7,037 bases of DNA. It comes from Clostridia bacterium (GTDB taxonomy: Bacteria; Bacillota; Clostridia; Christensenellales; UBA1242). Shown piece after piece: positions 5,075-7,037 of the stretch; the stretch's first letter is position 1; the number at the start of each line of letters is the position of its first letter. The stretch is taken from positions 1-7,037 of the forward strand of contig JAFSXW010000014.1 in NCBI GenBank assembly GCA_017443885.1. The letters are read 5' to 3'. Both the position numbers and the translations under genes were made by a program. Below the pieces are notes generated by a model, which saw only the letters and a program-made list of their open reading frames with translations, was not told where the DNA came from and searched no databases.

Positions 5075-5701
5075 ATGAAAAAAATTTTTTGTATACTTTT
5101 TTGTTTTTTAATGTTAAGTTGTTTAGTTATTTTTTCTGCGTGCGAAACAAAAACTGATAACTTTGCTGTTGAAGCAACTTTAAAATCCAGCACTCTTGCA
5201 GGCAATCAAATAATAATTAGCACTTCAAAAACTGCAAAAATGATAAGTTTTAATGAAAAAACACCTGAAATTTTTGATTTTTTGGGAAGTTCTCCGTATA
5301 AAGTTTATTCCGTAACATTATTTGGATTATTAAACACAGAAGATATTATAAATAGTTTAACGCCCATTAAAGCAGATAAAACACACTGGCAAACAAATGA
5401 AAGTGAGGAATTAATAGATAAATATGTAGACTATTTCACACTAAAAATAAAACTAGAGTCCAATGAAAACAGCATAAAATTTTCACCAAAATCTTCAAGC
5501 GAAAGATTAGATACTCTTAGAATTATTGATGGCTATTATTATTTAAATTTGCCATATATAGAACTTAATAAAGAAAAAACCACCTTTTCAACAGTTCAAT
5601 ACGCGCCAGATAATTACATTTATATAGAAACACTTGATCCAATGCAAAAAACAATTACAAGGCTAATTGTTAAAATAACTTACGATATCACTTTTATTTA
5701 G
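5075..5701 (+). CDS. lipoprotein of unrecognised family
   Basis: This 208-residue protein has a clear lipoprotein signal: MKK, a Cys-rich hydrophobic core, lipobox FSAC and Cys23 as the anchor. The mature part shows no family I recognise. It is beta-rich in look, with alternating Ile/Thr/Ser strands (VEATLKSS, QIIISTS, YFTLKIKLE, RLIVKITYDI). It has a polar, Lys/Glu-rich middle and one Trp. No repeats, catalytic motif or binding-protein pattern stand out. It should sit on the outer face of the membrane. AAAGGA (5057-5062) lies 12 nt before the ATG, which is rather far. It is divergent from the DUF1846 gene and ends before a two-way terminator. The signal sequence resembles that of the lipoprotein at 441-1091, but the mature parts do not. 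Confidence 0.75.
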   Translation: MKKIFCILFCFLMLSCLVIFSACETKTDNFAVEATLKSSTLAGNQIIISTSKTAKMISFNEKTPEIFDFLGSSPYKVYSVTLFGLLNTEDIINSLTPIKADKTHWQTNESEELIDKYVDYFTLKIKLESNENSIKFSPKSSSERLDTLRIIDGYYYLNLPYIELNKEKTTFSTVQYAPDNYIYIETLDPMQKTITRLIVKITYDITFI

Positions 5702-5722
5702 ATATTCTAAAAATTATACACA

Positions 5723-5750
5723 AAAAAACAGAGCATCTGCCCTGTTTTTT
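5723..5750. terminator. bidirectional intrinsic terminator
   Basis: A stem AAAAAACAG (5723-5731) with CTGTTTTTT (5742-5750) is followed past one A/C mismatch by GC/GC and an ATCT tetraloop. A/T runs on both sides let it serve the lipoprotein (+) and recR (-). Confidence 0.85.
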
Positions 5751-5792
5751 AATAATTATAAACAATATATAATGCTAAATTTACTGATTTCT

Positions 5793-6389
5793 CTATAAAG
5801 TTTTTCTATCTTCTAGTGCTCTTGATAGTGTAACTTCATCGGCAAATTCAAGTTCGCTCCCCATACTTACTCCCTGCGCTAGTCTTGTTACTTTAACACC
5901 AAGTGGCTTTAAAAGTTTTGCAATATAAAGCGCAGTAGCATCTCCCTCAACATCGGGATTTGTTGCCATTATCACTTCTTCGGTGTTATATTTGCTAACA
6001 CGATCAAGAAGTTCTTTAATTTTAATATCGTTTGGGCCAATATTCAGTATTGGATTAATTGTGCCATGCAAAACATGATACACTCCATTAAATGCCCTAC
6101 TTTTTTCAACTGCCAAAACATCTTTAGGCTCTTTCACAACGCAGATTACATTTTGCTTTCTATGCGAACAAATCGCACATGGCGAAACTTCTGTGAAATT
6201 CCCACATTCCTCGCAAAGTTTTACTTTATGCTTAACTTCCATTATGCTATCTGCAAAAGTTTTTGCGCCATCTTCTGAAAGCCCTATTACATAATACGCA
6301 TATCTTAAAGCCGTTTTTTTGCCAACTCCAGGAAGTTTAGAAAACTCATTTGCAAGTTTGCTTACGCTTTCAATTTCTGTTGTTGCCAC
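5793..6389 (-). CDS. recR: recombination mediator RecR
   Basis: The 198 residues are the normal RecR length. With RecO and RecF it helps load RecA on SSB-coated gaps in recombinational repair. Parts in order: helix-hairpin-helix LPGVGKKTALRYA (19-31); four-Cys zinc finger C59-x2-C62, C71-x2-C74; Toprim domain with EPKD (Glu87) and NPDVEGDATALYIAKLL (144-160); and the C-terminal signature RLAQGVSMGSELEFADEVTLSRAL (169-192). Two usual residues differ: GVSMG replaces the common GLPxG, and VEGD replaces VEGE. The start is GTG, 2 nt after the ybaB stop, since no ATG occurs in the first 49 codons. The upstream sequence is a pure G run (6401-6406) rather than AGGAGG, so translation is probably coupled to ybaB. 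It is the last gene of dnaX-ybaB-recR. Confidence 0.97.
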   Translation of the reverse strand: MATTEIESVSKLANEFSKLPGVGKKTALRYAYYVIGLSEDGAKTFADSIMEVKHKVKLCEECGNFTEVSPCAICSHRKQNVICVVKEPKDVLAVEKSRAFNGVYHVLHGTINPILNIGPNDIKIKELLDRVSKYNTEEVIMATNPDVEGDATALYIAKLLKPLGVKVTRLAQGVSMGSELEFADEVTLSRALEDRKTL

Positions 6390-6391
6390 TT

Positions 6392-6733
6392 TTACATTAG
6401 CCCCCCAAGATTGCCAAATGCACCAAGCTTTTCTTCTTTTAATTTATCAGCTTTTAAGAATACATCATTAATTGCAGCAAGAACCAAATCTTCTAGCATT
6501 GAAACATCATCAGGATCAACAACAGCAGGATTAATTTTTATCTCCGTTATCTGTTTTGCACCTGTTGCCTTCACTTGCACCATATTCCCACCAGCAGAGC
6601 CTTCTAAAATTGTGTTATCAATTTCTTCTTGTGCTTCCATTGCCTTTTGTTGCATCTGCTGAGCCTGCTTCATTAAATTTTGCATTTGCATATTGCCACC
6701 ACCTGCAGAACCAAAATGCCCAAATTTTGCCAT
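6392..6733 (-). CDS. ybaB: YbaB/EbfC family nucleoid-associated protein
   Basis: The 113 residues match this family of small DNA-binding proteins, which form tweezer-like dimers and coat the nucleoid. A Gly/Phe-rich start (MAKFGHFGSAGGGN) leads into a Met/Gln-rich helix (MQMQNLMKQAQQMQQKAMEAQEEI, 15-38). Then come the conserved beta strands ILEGSAGGNMVQVKATGAKQITEIKINPAV (42-71) and DPDDVSMLEDLVLAAINDVFLKADKLKEEK (73-102), with a Gly-rich tail. The start is fixed by AAGGAG (6743-6748), 9 nt before the ATG. It lies between dnaX and recR, the classic bacterial order. Confidence 0.96.
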   Translation of the reverse strand: MAKFGHFGSAGGGNMQMQNLMKQAQQMQQKAMEAQEEIDNTILEGSAGGNMVQVKATGAKQITEIKINPAVVDPDDVSMLEDLVLAAINDVFLKADKLKEEKLGAFGNLGGLM

Positions 6734-6760
6734 AATTAAAATCTCCTTTTAAACATTAAT

Positions 6761-6789
6761 ATATTAACAAAAATTTACCAAATAGTCAA
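6761..6789 (-). promoter_or_regulatory. possible internal promoter before ybaB
   Basis: The 59-bp gap after dnaX holds, on the minus strand, -35 TTGACT (6784-6789), a 17-bp spacer and -10 TAATAT (6761-6766, 4/6). It could give ybaB-recR transcription apart from dnaX. No terminator hairpin is seen in the gap, so read-through from dnaX is also expected. Confidence 0.4.
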
Positions 6790-6792
6790 AAA

Positions 6793-7037
6793 CTAATTGT
6801 CTATTTTTAATTTATCACCTAATAATTTGGATAAATCACTTAATTCTTTCCCACGAGCCTTACTTTTTTCTTTTGATACAAAATTATAATTCAAATTATA
6901 TTTTTTGAAAAATTCATCAATCAGATTTTTATTCCTGCTTGCTGAAATCATTTCAACCATAATTTCATCATCAAATATAAACTCGATATTATTTTCTTCT
7001 TTCACAACTTTTTTCACTTGTGAAAGTGCCGCAACTA
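6793..7037 (-). CDS. dnaX: DNA polymerase III subunit gamma/tau, C-terminal end (partial)
   Basis: The frame stays open to the right edge of the window, so only the last 81 or so codons are seen; the GTG at 7017 is internal. The residues (IEFIFDDEIMVEMISAS, LIDEFFKKYNLNYNF, then a charged tail ending LSKLLGDKLKIDN) look like the C-terminal domain of clostridial DnaX. There, alternating strands and helices bind polymerase parts, and the family often ends in a LGDKL-type segment. The conserved motifs (Walker A, zinc site) would lie outside. The call rests mainly on position: dnaX directly before ybaB and recR is among the most conserved bacterial gene orders. The similarity alone would be weak. 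Confidence 0.72.
   Translation of the reverse strand, partial: VAALSQVKKVVKEENNIEFIFDDEIMVEMISASRNKNLIDEFFKKYNLNYNFVSKEKSKARGKELSDLSKLLGDKLKIDN

Noticed and set aside
1..7037. CRISPR array, phage or defence gene cluster
   Set aside because: No regularly spaced direct repeats, integrase, capsid, toxin-antitoxin pair or nuclease gene was seen. The single XRE gene pairs with a lipoprotein, not a toxin.

Overview
This is an AT-rich window (roughly one third G+C by eye) that reads as the chromosome of a low-GC Gram-positive bacterium, most likely an anaerobic clostridial Bacillota. The support is the strong AGGAGG-type ribosome sites, sigma-A-like promoters, two lipoproteins with Gram-positive lipoboxes, a DUF1846 protein, and a dnaX-ybaB-recR block. 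The genus cannot be told from the sequence. Most genes are single units that converge on shared hairpin terminators.

Left part (1-1607). The 3' end of an alpha/beta-hydrolase gene (+) meets a lipoprotein gene (-) at a two-way terminator. The lipoprotein is unusual: a lipobox, a Listeria-Bacteroides-type repeat and a SipW-like type I signal peptidase domain. It is divergent from a small XRE-family regulator. The 120 bp between them holds two almost identical 21-bp sites in opposite orientation. One lies in the lipoprotein promoter and the other abuts the regulator's ribosome site, so the regulator probably controls both genes. Beyond the regulator is a 128-nt foldback that pairs along nearly its whole length and is far longer than a normal terminator.

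Middle part (1608-3464). A small protein with one membrane segment and a C-terminal beta-rich domain (-) is followed by a tRNA operon (-, tRNA-Met then tRNA-Glu) with its own strong promoter and terminator. A 286-residue DUF11-repeat protein (+) follows; it has no signal peptide.

Right part (3465-7037). A DUF1846 protein (-) is divergent from a lipoprotein of unrecognised family (+). That lipoprotein converges on a recombination/replication operon read leftward: the dnaX C-terminal end (cut by the window edge), ybaB/ebfC and recR. This block is ordinary housekeeping: the clamp-loader tau/gamma subunit, a nucleoid-associated protein and the RecFOR mediator.

The best candidates for something new are the regulator/signal-peptidase-lipoprotein unit (390-1456) with its paired operators, and the long foldback at 1479-1606. 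No defence system, CRISPR array, transposase or phage gene is visible.
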